A stretch of 34,157 nucleotides of DNA from Betaproteobacteria bacterium (GTDB lineage Bacteria; Pseudomonadota; Gammaproteobacteria; Burkholderiales; Rhodocyclaceae): assembly GCA_012026885.1 (NCBI GenBank), contig VEPL01000036.1, positions 26,521 to 60,677 on the forward strand, given 5' to 3'. The position numbers and the translations under genes are program-made. Below, one piece after another: positions 18,267-27,881 of the stretch. Below the pieces are notes generated by a model, which did not search any database, was not told the origin of the DNA, and saw only the letters and a list, made by a program, of their open reading frames with translations. How positions within the stretch are numbered: the stretch's first letter is position 1; each line of letters starts with the position of its first letter.

Positions 18267-19040
18267 CTATTGTCTTGCTCGATTGAAAAAACGCTCCAGG
18301 CGGGCCCTGACTTCGTCGAAATCGGCCGAATAGGCGTTGAAGTTTTCCATGCGCAGGGCATCGTCCAGCGGGCGCCCAATCAGCTCGAGGATGGTCTCCT
18401 TGGCCGAGCGCACGGCGTGCTGGCTATTGCCGACGATCATTCGGGCGTAGCTTTCGGCTGTTTCCATGACCTCTGCGGCTGGCACGACCCGATTCACCAG
18501 GCCAAGCCGGAAGGCCTCTTCGGCCAGGACTTCGCGCCCGGTCAGCGTCAGGTCGAGCGCGACGGCCATGCCGGCGATGGTGAGGAGGCGGACCAGTCCG
18601 CCGTCACCCTGATGAAGGCCCTGGCGAACCTCGAAAACGCCAAATCTCGCTGTCGATGACGCGATGCGAATGTCGCAGGCGAGCGCCAGCTCGAACCCGC
18701 CGCCAATGGCCGCACCATTGATTGCGGCGATGACCGGCTTCGTAATCCGGTGCTGGCCGCGGGTCAGGCCGCCGCCGATGCCGCGTGTGGCGCTCGCCCT
18801 GGCCTCCTTGAGCGTGGCGCGCTCCCATTTGGGAATGAAGGTCTTGAGGTCGGCCCCGGCGCAAAAGGCGCGTCCGTTGCCGGTGACGATGGCAACATCG
18901 ACTTCCGGGTCGGCCTCGAAGTCCGCCCAGATCGCCCACAAGGCATCGTTCATGGCGTCGTCGAGCGCATTCATCGCGTCGGGGCGATTCAGCGTGACGT
19001 AGGCGATCCGCTCGCGTTTTTCGTAGAGCGCGACACTCAT
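18267..19040 (-). CDS. Enoyl-CoA hydratase/isomerase family protein (second crotonase of the operon)
   Basis: The 257-residue crotonase has the oxyanion-hole motif GRAFCAGADL and both acidic positions used for hydration: Glu in GGGFELALACD and Glu in FEVRQGL. The usual PG-x-GG after the second Glu reads HQGDGG. It therefore looks like an active hydratase, unlike LiuC next to it, which has lost the first Glu. It could act on unsaturated acyl-CoAs made by the second acyl-CoA dehydrogenase, for instance tiglyl- or methacrylyl-CoA; this is inference. It starts 4 bases after the liuC stop. Confidence 0.9.
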   Translation of the reverse strand: MSVALYEKRERIAYVTLNRPDAMNALDDAMNDALWAIWADFEADPEVDVAIVTGNGRAFCAGADLKTFIPKWERATLKEARASATRGIGGGLTRGQHRITKPVIAAINGAAIGGGFELALACDIRIASSTARFGVFEVRQGLHQGDGGLVRLLTIAGMAVALDLTLTGREVLAEEAFRLGLVNRVVPAAEVMETAESYARMIVGNSQHAVRSAKETILELIGRPLDDALRMENFNAYSADFDEVRARLERFFNRARQ

Positions 19041-19044
19041 GGCG

Positions 19045-19839
19045 TTACTCGGGGGCGATCCACGCTGCAGGCCGTTTTTCGAGAAAGGCGGAAATGCCTT
19101 CGCGGGCTTCCGGCGTCGCGCGCAGGTGGGCGATGCGGTGCGCGGTATCCTCGACCACGTTGTCGTTGATCGGCTGGTTGTCGACGGCGCGGATCAGGTC
19201 CTTGGCGGCGGCCTGCGCGAGGGGGCCGCCCTGGAGCAGCGCACTGACGATCTCCTGCACCTTGGCGTCGAGTTGTTCCGGTTCGACCGCGTCATGCACG
19301 AGTCCGATCTCGCGGGCACGGGCGGCGTCGATGCGCTCGGCCGACTGGAAGTAGCGATAGGCCTGGCGGGCGCCGATGGCGCGCACGACGTAAGGCGAAA
19401 TCGCTGACGGGATGATGCCGAAGCGGACTTCGGAGGTGGCGAAAACCGCCTTGGACGAAGCCACCGCGATGTCGCAGGCGGCGGTGAGGCCGGTGCCGCC
19501 GCCGAGTGCGGCGCCCTGGACGCGGGCGATGGTCGGCTTCTTCATCTCGGCCAGCACACGCAGCATCCTGGCGAGGGCGCGGGCATCGTTGAGGTTGTCG
19601 TCGACCCCGTTGTTGGCAGCGCGCTTCATCCAGTTGAGGTCGGCGCCGGCCGAGAAGCTTTTTCCCCGCCCGGCGAGGATGACGACGCGCACGTCCGGGT
19701 CGTCGTCGAGCGCCGTGCAGGCGGCGGTCAGTTCGGCGATCAGGTTCTCGTCGAAGGCGTTGTGCAGGTCGGGCCGGTTCATCCAGACGGTGGCGACCGG
19801 GCCGTTGAGTTCGATGTCCAGGGTCATGAAATGTTGCAT
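19045..19839 (-). CDS. liuC: Methylglutaconyl-CoA hydratase (LiuC)
   Basis: LiuC hydrates 3-methylglutaconyl-CoA to HMG-CoA. The 264-residue crotonase has GKSFSAGADLNWM for the oxyanion hole. It has GGGTGLTAACDIAVA, where the first catalytic Glu of ordinary hydratases is Gly, and SEVRFGIIPSAISPYVV, where the second Glu remains. That combination, with SPYVV, is what I recognise from bacterial LiuC sequences. The position next to liuB and liuD supports the call. It lies 10 bases after the PaiB-like gene. The ATG chosen begins MQHFMTL; an internal ATG four codons on is possible. Confidence 0.9.
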   Translation of the reverse strand: MQHFMTLDIELNGPVATVWMNRPDLHNAFDENLIAELTAACTALDDDPDVRVVILAGRGKSFSAGADLNWMKRAANNGVDDNLNDARALARMLRVLAEMKKPTIARVQGAALGGGTGLTAACDIAVASSKAVFATSEVRFGIIPSAISPYVVRAIGARQAYRYFQSAERIDAARAREIGLVHDAVEPEQLDAKVQEIVSALLQGGPLAQAAAKDLIRAVDNQPINDNVVEDTAHRIAHLRATPEAREGISAFLEKRPAAWIAPE

Positions 19840-19849
19840 GTCTCTTCCT

Positions 19850-20470
19850 TTATTGTTGTCGGGGGCGGATCAGTCCGGCCATCGGGTCGCGTGACTTTTC
19901 CAGTGCGGCGATCAGGCTGGCCCGGTTTTCCGCCGGCTGGTTCTGGCTGACCTTCCACTTGCCGATCAGGCGGGTGATGGTGATCTCGATGCCGACGATG
20001 GCGCCGAGCATCTTGGCTATGTAGTCGGCCGGTGCATCGGTCACCGCCCACGGCTGCGGCAGCGCGGCCTCGTTGGTTGCGGTCAACGCGGAAACTTGGG
20101 CAAGAATCCAGTCGGCGTCGTCGATCACCTTCAGTTCGCCGTAGGCATGGACGGCGGCGTAGTTCCAGGTCGGCACCACCTTGCCGTGTTCGGCCTTGGT
20201 GGCGTAGCCGGACGGGCTGATGTAGCTCTCGTCGCCCTGGAAGACGACCAGCACCTCGCCAGCCACGCGGCCCGGCTTCCACAGCGGGTTGGCGCGGGCG
20301 ACGTGGCCCTGCAGCTTGCCGTGCGGTGCTGCGTCGGCGAGCAGCAGCGGGATGTGGTTGGCGTCGAGGCCGTCCGGGCCGTGGCTGACCAGCGTGGCGA
20401 GCGGGTTGGCACGCATCAGTGCGTGCATCTCGGCGATGTCGTCTTCGGCGAAGTGTTTGGGCAGGTACAT
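19850..20470 (-). CDS. PaiB-type FMN-binding protein
   Basis: The 206-residue protein matches the PaiB / FMN-binding negative transcriptional regulator family: MYLPKHFAEDD at the start, NPLATLVSHG, HIPLLL, HGKLQGHVARANP, YISPSGYATK and VPTWNYAAVHAYG. The fold is a split barrel like pyridoxamine-phosphate oxidase. In Bacillus PaiB was described as a repressor of sporulation and protease genes, but many members are probably flavin or haem binding enzymes. Its presence between liuB and liuC, with 4- and 10-base gaps, suggests co-expression with leucine catabolism; its role there is unknown. Confidence 0.88.
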   Translation of the reverse strand: MYLPKHFAEDDIAEMHALMRANPLATLVSHGPDGLDANHIPLLLADAAPHGKLQGHVARANPLWKPGRVAGEVLVVFQGDESYISPSGYATKAEHGKVVPTWNYAAVHAYGELKVIDDADWILAQVSALTATNEAALPQPWAVTDAPADYIAKMLGAIVGIEITITRLIGKWKVSQNQPAENRASLIAALEKSRDPMAGLIRPRQQ

Positions 20471-20474
20471 GGCC

Positions 20475-22082
20475 TTACATCCGGAAGATGCCGAACTTGG
20501 TCTCTTCGGCCGGGGCGTTCATGGCTGCGGAAAGGCCGAGGCCGAGCACACGGCGGGTGTCGGCCGGATCGATGATGCCGTCGTCCCACAGCCGCGCCGA
20601 GGCGTAGTAGGGGTGGCCCTGGTGTTCGTATTGCTCGCGGATCGGCGCCTTGAAAGCGGCTTCCTCGTCGGCGCTCCAGGTCTTGCCGCCGGCCTCGATG
20701 CCGTCGCGCTTGACCGTGGCCAGGACGCCGGCCGCCTGTTCGCCGCCCATCACCGAGATGCGCGAATTCGGCCACATCCACATCAGGCGGGGCGAGTAGG
20801 CGCGTCCGCACATGCCGTAGTTGCCGGCGCCGAAGCTGCCGCCGATGACGACAGTGAATTTCGGCACTTTCGCCGTCGCCACGGCGGTGACCATCTTGGC
20901 GCCGTCGCGGGCGATGCCGCCGTTTTCGTATTTCTTGCCGACCATGAAGCCCGTGATGTTCTGCAAAAAGACGAGCGGGATGCCGCGCTGGGCGCAGAGT
21001 TCGATGAAATGCGCGCCTTTTTGCGCCGATTCGGAAAACAGGATGCCGTTGTTGGCGACGATCCCGACCGGATAGCCCCAGATGCGGGCGAAGCCGCACA
21101 CCAGCGTGTTGCCGTAGCGCGCCTTGAATTCGTCGAAATCGGAGCCGTCGACGATGCGGGCGATGATCTCGCGCACGTCGAAGGGCTTCTTGGAATCGGT
21201 CGGGATGACGCCATACAGCTCTTCGGCGGCGTAGAGCGGCTCGACCGGTGCGGTCAACGTGACCGGCGGGGCCTTTTTCCAGTTGAGGTCCTTGACGATG
21301 CGCCGCGCGATGGCGAGCGCATGGGCGTCGTTCTCGGCCAGGTGGTCGGCGACGCCCGAGATGCGCGTATGCACGTCGGCGCCGCCAAGGTCTTCGGCAC
21401 TGACGACTTCGCCGGTGGCCGCCTTCACCAGCGGCGGACCGCCGAGGAAGATGGTGCCCTGGTTCTTGACGATGATCGACTCGTCGCACATGGCGGGGAC
21501 GTAGGCGCCGCCGGCCGTGCACGAGCCCATCACCGCGGCGATCTGCGGAATGCCTTTGGCGGAGAGGTTGGCCTGGTTGAAGAAGATGCGCCCGAAGTGC
21601 TCCTTGTCCGGGAAGACCTCGTCCTGCATGGGCAGGAAGGCGCCGCCGGAATCGACCAGATAGACGCAGGGCAGGCGGTTTTCCAGCGCGATCTCCTGGG
21701 CGCGCAGGTGCTTCTTCACGGTCAGCGGGTAGTAGGTGCCGCCCTTCACGGTCGCGTCGTTGGCCACCACCATGCATTCGACGCCATGGATGCGGCCGAT
21801 GCCGGCAATCACCGAGGCGGCTGGGACGTCGCCGCCGTACATGCCCCAGGCGGCGAACTGGCCGATCTCGAGGAAGGGCGTGCCGGGGTCGAGCAAGCCG
21901 GCGACCCGCTCGCGCGGCAGCAGCTTGCCGCGCGCCAGGTGTTTCTGGCGCGCTGATTCCGGTCCGCCGAGGGCGATCTTCTCGACCTTGTCGCGCAGGT
22001 CATCAACCAGTGTGCGCATGGCCGCCGCGTTGGCCTGGAAATCGGCGCCGCGCGAATTGAGTTGGGTCTTCAGGGTAGTCAT
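20475..22082 (-). CDS. liuB: 3-methylcrotonyl-CoA carboxylase, carboxyltransferase beta subunit (LiuB)
   Basis: LiuB moves the carboxyl group from LiuD-biotin to 3-methylcrotonyl-CoA, giving 3-methylglutaconyl-CoA. The 535-residue protein shows the two crotonase-like halves of acyl-CoA carboxyltransferases. The N-terminal half has [30 protein letters not shown] and [17 protein letters not shown]. The C-terminal half has [15 protein letters not shown] and [18 protein letters not shown], followed by [21 protein letters not shown] (about 21 residues, here noted only as the MW-P-x-x-R-I pattern). GAGGAG precedes the ATG. The protein ends FGIFRM, as in other MCC beta subunits. It lies 17 bases after the LOG-type gene. 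Confidence 0.96.
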   Translation of the reverse strand: MTTLKTQLNSRGADFQANAAAMRTLVDDLRDKVEKIALGGPESARQKHLARGKLLPRERVAGLLDPGTPFLEIGQFAAWGMYGGDVPAASVIAGIGRIHGVECMVVANDATVKGGTYYPLTVKKHLRAQEIALENRLPCVYLVDSGGAFLPMQDEVFPDKEHFGRIFFNQANLSAKGIPQIAAVMGSCTAGGAYVPAMCDESIIVKNQGTIFLGGPPLVKAATGEVVSAEDLGGADVHTRISGVADHLAENDAHALAIARRIVKDLNWKKAPPVTLTAPVEPLYAAEELYGVIPTDSKKPFDVREIIARIVDGSDFDEFKARYGNTLVCGFARIWGYPVGIVANNGILFSESAQKGAHFIELCAQRGIPLVFLQNITGFMVGKKYENGGIARDGAKMVTAVATAKVPKFTVVIGGSFGAGNYGMCGRAYSPRLMWMWPNSRISVMGGEQAAGVLATVKRDGIEAGGKTWSADEEAAFKAPIREQYEHQGHPYYASARLWDDGIIDPADTRRVLGLGLSAAMNAPAEETKFGIFRM

Positions 22083-22099
22083 GTCTCCTCGCTATTCTT

Positions 22100-22699
22100 C
22101 TAGAGTTGTCTTTCGTCCTTGAGCCACTTGCTGACCGGTTCCGCGCGGTAGGCGGCCATCGCGTCGAGCAGGCGGCCGATGTCGGTATCGGCCAGCGCCA
22201 TCGCGCGGTTCTCCGGGCGCAGGAAGCCGTCGCTGACCGCGCGGTCGAACATCGCCAGCAGCGGATCGTAGAAGCCGTTCACATTGAGCAGGCCCATCGG
22301 CTTCGCGTGGAACCCGAGCTGGCCCCAAGTCAGGATCTCGCAGAATTCCTCGAAGGTGCCGAACCCGCCGGGCAGGGCGACGAAACCGTCGGCCAGCTCG
22401 GCCATGCGCGCCTTGCGCGTGTGCATCGAATCGACGACCTCCATGCGGGTCAGCGCCCGGTGGTCCACGGCGCGGCCGTCGACTTCCTTGCCCATCAGCG
22501 CCTCGGGGATGACACCGGTCGCCGCGCCGCCGGCGGCGAGGCACGCGTCGGCCACGGCGCCCATCAGGCCGATGTTGCCGCCGCCATAGACCAGCCCGAT
22601 GCCGCGCGCTGCGAGCAGGCGGCCGAGTGCTTCGGCCGCTTCGCGGTAGGCGGGGTCATGGCCGGCGTTGGAGCCGCAGAAGACGCAGAGTCGTTGCAT
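22100..22699 (-). CDS. LOG-family protein (cytokinin riboside 5'-monophosphate phosphoribohydrolase type, TIGR00730)
   Basis: The 199-residue Rossmann-like protein carries CVFCGSN near the start, VYGGGNIGLMG at 38-47, MHTRKARM with the catalytic Arg96 and Lys97, and PGGFGTFEE at 110-118. These are the complete LOG active-site motifs. Enzymes of this family remove ribose 5-phosphate from nucleoside monophosphates such as AMP or cytokinin nucleotides. In bacteria without plant hosts the role is unclear. It is co-directional with the liu genes, starting 7 bases after the HCCA-isomerase-like gene. The name lysine decarboxylase seen in old annotations is wrong for this family. Confidence 0.92.
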   Translation of the reverse strand: MQRLCVFCGSNAGHDPAYREAAEALGRLLAARGIGLVYGGGNIGLMGAVADACLAAGGAATGVIPEALMGKEVDGRAVDHRALTRMEVVDSMHTRKARMAELADGFVALPGGFGTFEEFCEILTWGQLGFHAKPMGLLNVNGFYDPLLAMFDRAVSDGFLRPENRAMALADTDIGRLLDAMAAYRAEPVSKWLKDERQL

Positions 22700-22706
22700 C
22701 GCCGGT

Positions 22707-23318
22707 TCAGAAGCCGCCGCTGGTGAGCCAGCGCTCGATCTGCGGCAGGCGGTCGGCGCCGAAGAAGGGTTCGCCGTCGATGACCACGTAAGGTGCGCCG
22801 AAGACGCCGATGGAAAGCGCCGTATCGACCTCCTGCTTGAGCCGTTCCTTGATCTCCGGGCTCTGGACGGCGGCGGCCAGCTCGTCGCGGTCCACGCCGA
22901 CGCTGGCGGCGATGGCGAGGACCGTGTCGGGTTCCGAGACATCGCGGTTATCGACGAACAGGGCCCGGAACACGGCGTGGGCGAAGCGGCGGGCGAGCGC
23001 GCAATCGCGGCCGTGCAGCCAGTAGTAGGCACGGGCGGCGTTCTGCGTGGCGAGCGGGAACTTGTCCGGATGCCGGTAGGGGATGCCCATGAAGCGGGCC
23101 GAGCGGGCGAAGTCGCGCATCGAGTACGCCGCCTTCGGTGCGTGCTGCAGGGTCAGCGGGGCACTGCCGTTGGCCTTGAAGATGATGCCGAGCAGGATCG
23201 GGTGCCAGCGTACCTTGCGCCCGAAGCGCGCGGCGAGGTCGTCGATGCGCTCGCTGAGCAGGTAGGCGTAAGGGCTGGAAAAGTCGAACCAGAAATCGAT
23301 CGGGGCCTTGTCGTCCAC
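22707..23318 (-). CDS. 2-hydroxychromene-2-carboxylate isomerase / DsbA-like thioredoxin-fold protein
   Basis: The 203-residue protein belongs to the DsbA-fold HCCA isomerase family (kappa-class GST-like). It begins PIDFWFDFSSPYAYL, where the second Ser takes the place of the thioredoxin cysteine and would activate glutathione. It has the cis-Pro loop VFGAPYVVIDGEPFFGADRL. No signal peptide is seen. I chose the GTG start because GAGGAG lies six bases upstream; an ATG 21 bases earlier lacks a ribosome site. Known members isomerise aromatic ring-cleavage products with glutathione, but no aromatic pathway genes are nearby, so the substrate is unknown. Confidence 0.85.
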   Translation of the reverse strand: MDDKAPIDFWFDFSSPYAYLLSERIDDLAARFGRKVRWHPILLGIIFKANGSAPLTLQHAPKAAYSMRDFARSARFMGIPYRHPDKFPLATQNAARAYYWLHGRDCALARRFAHAVFRALFVDNRDVSEPDTVLAIAASVGVDRDELAAAVQSPEIKERLKQEVDTALSIGVFGAPYVVIDGEPFFGADRLPQIERWLTSGGF

Positions 23319-23348
23319 GGAACTCTCCTCGCTGTCCATTTTTCGTGC

Positions 23349-23369
23349 TTTTTGCCGGTCGACCGCGGC
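23349..23369 (-). repeat. Intergenic short repeat, copy B (GCGGTCGACCG type)
   Basis: On the minus strand GCGGTCGACCGGCAAAAAG lies a few bases after the TAG stop of the second acyl-CoA dehydrogenase gene and before the HCCA-isomerase-like gene. It shares the palindromic core and the A-rich tail, and then CGAAAA, with copy C. Confidence 0.5.
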
Positions 23370-23372
23370 AGG

Positions 23373-24509
23373 CTAGGCGGCCGCGATCGCGCGCCCGATC
23401 ACCAGGCGCTGGATATCGTTGGCACCTTCGTAGATCTGGGTGATGCGCACGTCGCGCGCGATGCGCTCGACTGCCGTCTCGTCGGTGTAGCCGCAGCCGC
23501 CGTGGATCTGGATGGCGTCCGAGCAGACCTTCTCGGCCATCTCGGAGGCGTACATCTTGGCCATCGAGGCCTCGACCAGGCAGGGCTTGCCGGCATCCTT
23601 GAGGGTGGCGGCGCGCCAGACCATGAGGCGGGCGGCGTCGATCCGGGTGGCCATGTCGGCCAGGCGGAAATTGACGGCCTGGTGCTCGATGATCGGCACG
23701 CCGAAGGTGACGCGTTCCCTGGCGTAGGCGACGGCTGCCTCGAAGGCGGCGCGGGCCATGCCGACCGACTGGGCGGCGATACCGATGCGCCCGGCTTCGA
23801 GGTTGGACAGCGCGATCTTGTAGCCTTCACCCTCCTTGCCGAGCAGGGCCGAAGCCGGCACGCGGCAGTCCTCGAAGACGATCTGCGCCGTGTCGGAGGC
23901 ATGCTGGCCCATCTTGCGTTCGATGCGGGCGACCTTGTAGCCCGGGGTGGCGGTCGGTACCAGGAAGCAGGAGATGCCCTTCTTGCCGGCCGCCTTGTCG
24001 GTGACCGCGAAGACGATGGCGACGTCGGCGTGGCTGCCGGTCGTGATGTAGTGCTTGACGCCGTTCAGCACGAAGGAGTCGCCGTCGCGGTCGGCGCGGG
24101 TGGTGATCGCGGACGCGTCGGAGCCGGTGTGCGGTTCGGTCAGGCAGAAGCAGCCGAGCTTTTCGCCGCGGGCGAGGGGCTTCAGCCATGCTTCCTTCTG
24201 GGCGTCGCTGCCGTACTTCTGGGTGATGCCGCAGGCCAGCGAGTTCTGTACCGAGACGATGGTGGACGTGGCGCCATCGCCGGCGGCGATCTCTTCCAGC
24301 GTGAGCACCAGCGACATGTAGTCCATGCCGGCGCCGTCCCATTGTTCGGGCACCACCATGCCGAGGGCGCCGAGTTCGCCGAGTTCCTTGAGCGCTTCGG
24401 CGGGAAAGGTGTGGTTGCGGTCCCATTCGGCTGCGAAGGGGGCGAGGCGTTCCTGCGCGAAGGCGCGCATGGTGTCGCGGATCATTTCCTGTTCCGGGGT
24501 GAGGATCAT
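23373..24509 (-). CDS. Acyl-CoA dehydrogenase (short/branched-chain type)
   Basis: This 378-residue FAD flavoprotein should oxidise a short or branched acyl-CoA to the 2-enoyl-CoA and pass electrons to ETF. Visible features are the signatures CFCLTEPHTGSDASAI (119-134) and GHASDTAQIVFEDCRVP-like text (QHASDTAQIVFEDCRVP), with Glu361 in YEGANDIQRLVIGR as catalytic base, in the position used by short- and medium-chain enzymes. This separates it from the isovaleryl-CoA enzyme LiuA upstream, whose base lies elsewhere. It may serve isoleucine, valine or butyrate intermediates (inference). Its ATG overlaps the EamA gene by ATGA. Confidence 0.92.
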   Translation of the reverse strand: MILTPEQEMIRDTMRAFAQERLAPFAAEWDRNHTFPAEALKELGELGALGMVVPEQWDGAGMDYMSLVLTLEEIAAGDGATSTIVSVQNSLACGITQKYGSDAQKEAWLKPLARGEKLGCFCLTEPHTGSDASAITTRADRDGDSFVLNGVKHYITTGSHADVAIVFAVTDKAAGKKGISCFLVPTATPGYKVARIERKMGQHASDTAQIVFEDCRVPASALLGKEGEGYKIALSNLEAGRIGIAAQSVGMARAAFEAAVAYARERVTFGVPIIEHQAVNFRLADMATRIDAARLMVWRAATLKDAGKPCLVEASMAKMYASEMAEKVCSDAIQIHGGCGYTDETAVERIARDVRITQIYEGANDIQRLVIGRAIAAA

Positions 24510-25408
24510 GAGGCTTTCTCCGAAGGATGGGTGGTCAGCCAGACGCCGGCGATGACCAGCAGGCCGCCGCCGAGCACGGCGAGTCCGAGGCGCTCGTCGA
24601 GCAGGACAGCTGCCTGCAGCACGGCGAAGACCGGGACGAGGTTGACGAATACCGAGGCCTTGGCGGCACCGAGCCGCCTGACGCCATCGGCGAACCAGGT
24701 GAAGGCGAAGGCGGTGCCGCCGATGGCCAGGAAGAGCACGCTGGTCCACACGCGCCACGACCACTCGGCGATCCGGGTATCGCCCTGCAGCAGCGCCGTG
24801 ATGCCGATCAGCAGGGAACCGATCAGGCTGGCGTAAAGCGTCGCCGCCAGCGGCGACAGGGATTGCGTGGCCTGCCGGCCGATGAACGTATAGGCCGTCC
24901 AGCACAGGGCACAGCCGAGGATCAGCCATTCGCCGACGCCGACCGCACCGTGCAGCAGCGCCAGCGGGCTGCCGTTGCCGACCACTGTCAGGCAGCCGAG
25001 CATGGCGATGGCGATGCCCGTCAGCCTGACCGGCGTCATGCGCTCCTGGCCGAGGAACCAGGCGCCGAGGGCGACCAGCACCGGGGTCAGTGCGACGACC
25101 AGCGCTCCGCGTCCGGCCGTGATGTGCTTGAGCCCGTAGAAGAAGCACAGCGCGTAGAGGAAGATGCCGGTCAGTGCCAGGCCGCAGACGATGCCCCATT
25201 CGGCGCCGGTCTGCGGACGCGGGATGCGGCCCTCGGCGGCCAGCGCGACAGCCGCGAGGACGATGCCGGCGAGCAGGAAGCGGATGGCGGGCGCGGCCAG
25301 CGGCGCGACCAGTTCCTGGGCGATGACGCGCCCGGCGATCCAGGTGCCTCCCCACATGAACATCGCTCCGATCAACTTGACGTAGGTCGCCGCGCCGGCC
25401 TGCTGCAC
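24506..25408 (-). CDS. EamA/DMT-family transporter
   Basis: The 300-residue membrane protein has about ten membrane segments in two EamA repeats of five. The first starts near YVKLIGAMFMWGGTWIAGR; the second starts near LILGCALCWTAYTFIGRQA. The family exports small metabolites such as amino acids and their analogues. Placement in a leucine-catabolic operon suggests a branched-chain amino acid or organic acid substrate, but this is only inference. The start is GTG, directly abutting the TAA stop of the thiolase, and the stop overlaps the following dehydrogenase start, so translation is probably coupled. Confidence 0.9.
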   Translation of the reverse strand: MQQAGAATYVKLIGAMFMWGGTWIAGRVIAQELVAPLAAPAIRFLLAGIVLAAVALAAEGRIPRPQTGAEWGIVCGLALTGIFLYALCFFYGLKHITAGRGALVVALTPVLVALGAWFLGQERMTPVRLTGIAIAMLGCLTVVGNGSPLALLHGAVGVGEWLILGCALCWTAYTFIGRQATQSLSPLAATLYASLIGSLLIGITALLQGDTRIAEWSWRVWTSVLFLAIGGTAFAFTWFADGVRRLGAAKASVFVNLVPVFAVLQAAVLLDERLGLAVLGGGLLVIAGVWLTTHPSEKAS

Positions 25409-26599
<1,191 letters not shown>

Positions 26600-26652
26600 G
26601 GCAATTTCCTCAAGTGGTTCAGGGACAGGGTGGCTTTGGCTCAGGCTGACGG

Positions 26653-27801
26653 TCAGGCGTCGAGCGCCTTGAGCGCCGCGTCGTAACGGATCTGCAGGTC
26701 TTCGGGGCGGTGCACGGTCATGCCGAGGTCGTGCATCAGGCCATCCTTCAGGCCGTAGATCCAGCCGTGCACGGTGACCGGTTGCCCGCGTCGCCAGGCG
26801 TCCTGCACGACGTAGGTCTGGCAGACGTTCCACACCTGTTCCAGCACGTTCAGCTCGCACAGCCGCGCATGGCGGAGCTCGGCCGGCAGGTTGTCGACGT
26901 TGCCCTGGTGTTTGGCATGGACGTCCTGCACATGGCGCAACCAGATATCGACCAGACCGACACGCTTCTTCTCGAGCGCGGCACCGACGCCGCCGCAGCC
27001 GTAGTGGCCGACGACCATGATGTGCTTGACCTTGATAGCTTCGACAGCGAACTGGATCACCGACAGGCAGTTGAGGTCGGTGTGCACGACGACGTTGGCG
27101 ACGTTGCGATGGACGAAGACCTCGCCCGGCAGCAGGCCGACGATTTCATTGGCCGGAACGCGCGAATCGGAACAGCCGATCCACAGCAATTCCGGGGTCT
27201 GGATCTTGGCCAGCTTGTTGAAGTAATCGGGATCGACTTCCTGCATCTTGCGCGCCCAGGCGCGGTTGAAGTCGAAGAGGTGCGAAAGGTTCTCGCTGCG
27301 GATCTCTTCTTCCGACCAGTTCTCGAGGTCGAGCGCGAGGAACATCGTTCCCTCGACCGGTGTCTTGTAATAGGCCGGCGCTTCGGTAAAACCCAGCTCG
27401 CGGTAGAGCTTCACCGCCATGCGCATGCTCGGCAGGGTGTCGATCATCAGCTTGCGGTAGCCGATTTCCTTGGCTGCCTTGATCGCCGCCATTGCCAGCG
27501 CGTTGCCGACCCCGTGCCCGCGCTCCTCGGGCGTCACGTAAAGGCGCTTCATCTCGCAGACACCATCGCTGTCGGGAAGCGGGCGCACGCCGACGCAGCC
27601 GGCCGGGCGCCCGTCGACCTCGGCGAAGAACAGACGGCCCTGGGGCGCCGAGTAGGCACCGGGCAGGGACGCCATTTCCTGGTCGAAGTTCTGGAAGCAG
27701 AGGTCGACGCCGAGCCAGGCCGCATAGTTGCGGAAGAACTGGCGAACGTTCTCGAGGGCGGCCTGGTCGCCGGCGTCGAGGGTGCGTAGGGTGACGGTCA
27801 T
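26653..27801 (-). CDS. GNAT acetyltransferase - beta-carbonic anhydrase fusion protein
   Basis: One uninterrupted 382-residue frame encodes two enzymes. Residues 1-160 form a GNAT domain with the acetyl-CoA loop RGHGVG at 94-99, followed by the closing strand TMFLALDLE. Residues about 165-382 form a complete beta-class carbonic anhydrase: Cys210, Asp212 and Arg214 in IGCSDSRVPANE, then His266 and Cys269 in VVGHYGCGGV. The linker region has no ATG, GTG or TTG with a ribosome site, so separate translation of the anhydrase looks unlikely. AGGAG precedes the first ATG. Carbonic anhydrase could supply bicarbonate to the biotin carboxylase LiuD of the same operon. The acetyltransferase substrate is unknown. 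Confidence 0.93.
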   Translation of the reverse strand: MTVTLRTLDAGDQAALENVRQFFRNYAAWLGVDLCFQNFDQEMASLPGAYSAPQGRLFFAEVDGRPAGCVGVRPLPDSDGVCEMKRLYVTPEERGHGVGNALAMAAIKAAKEIGYRKLMIDTLPSMRMAVKLYRELGFTEAPAYYKTPVEGTMFLALDLENWSEEEIRSENLSHLFDFNRAWARKMQEVDPDYFNKLAKIQTPELLWIGCSDSRVPANEIVGLLPGEVFVHRNVANVVVHTDLNCLSVIQFAVEAIKVKHIMVVGHYGCGGVGAALEKKRVGLVDIWLRHVQDVHAKHQGNVDNLPAELRHARLCELNVLEQVWNVCQTYVVQDAWRRGQPVTVHGWIYGLKDGLMHDLGMTVHRPEDLQIRYDAALKALDA

Positions 27802-27823
27802 TCTTCTGGCTCCTGCGTAAGTT

Positions 27824-27862
27824 GGGGTCAGGGACGGATTTTAATCCGTCGCGCCGGACCCC
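27824..27862 (-). other. Nested hairpin in the gap between liuA and the GNAT-carbonic anhydrase gene
   Basis: An outer pair GGGGTC/GACCCC encloses an inner inverted repeat ACGGATT/AATCCGT with only two bases between its arms. No T-run follows on the minus strand. It may be an mRNA processing or stability element inside the operon, or an attenuator. Confidence 0.4.
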
Positions 27863-27881
27863 GATTCGCAATCCCGCAGCC

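Noticed and set aside
15866..18286. An 806-codon plus-strand open frame opposite liuD and the halohydrin dehalogenase-like gene
   Set aside because: It mirrors strongly conserved coding sequence on the other strand and has the biased composition of an antisense shadow.
26653..27360. A separate carbonic anhydrase gene with its own start
   Set aside because: The boundary has no start codon with a ribosome site; the only Met there lies in the last strand of the GNAT domain, and the frame is continuous.
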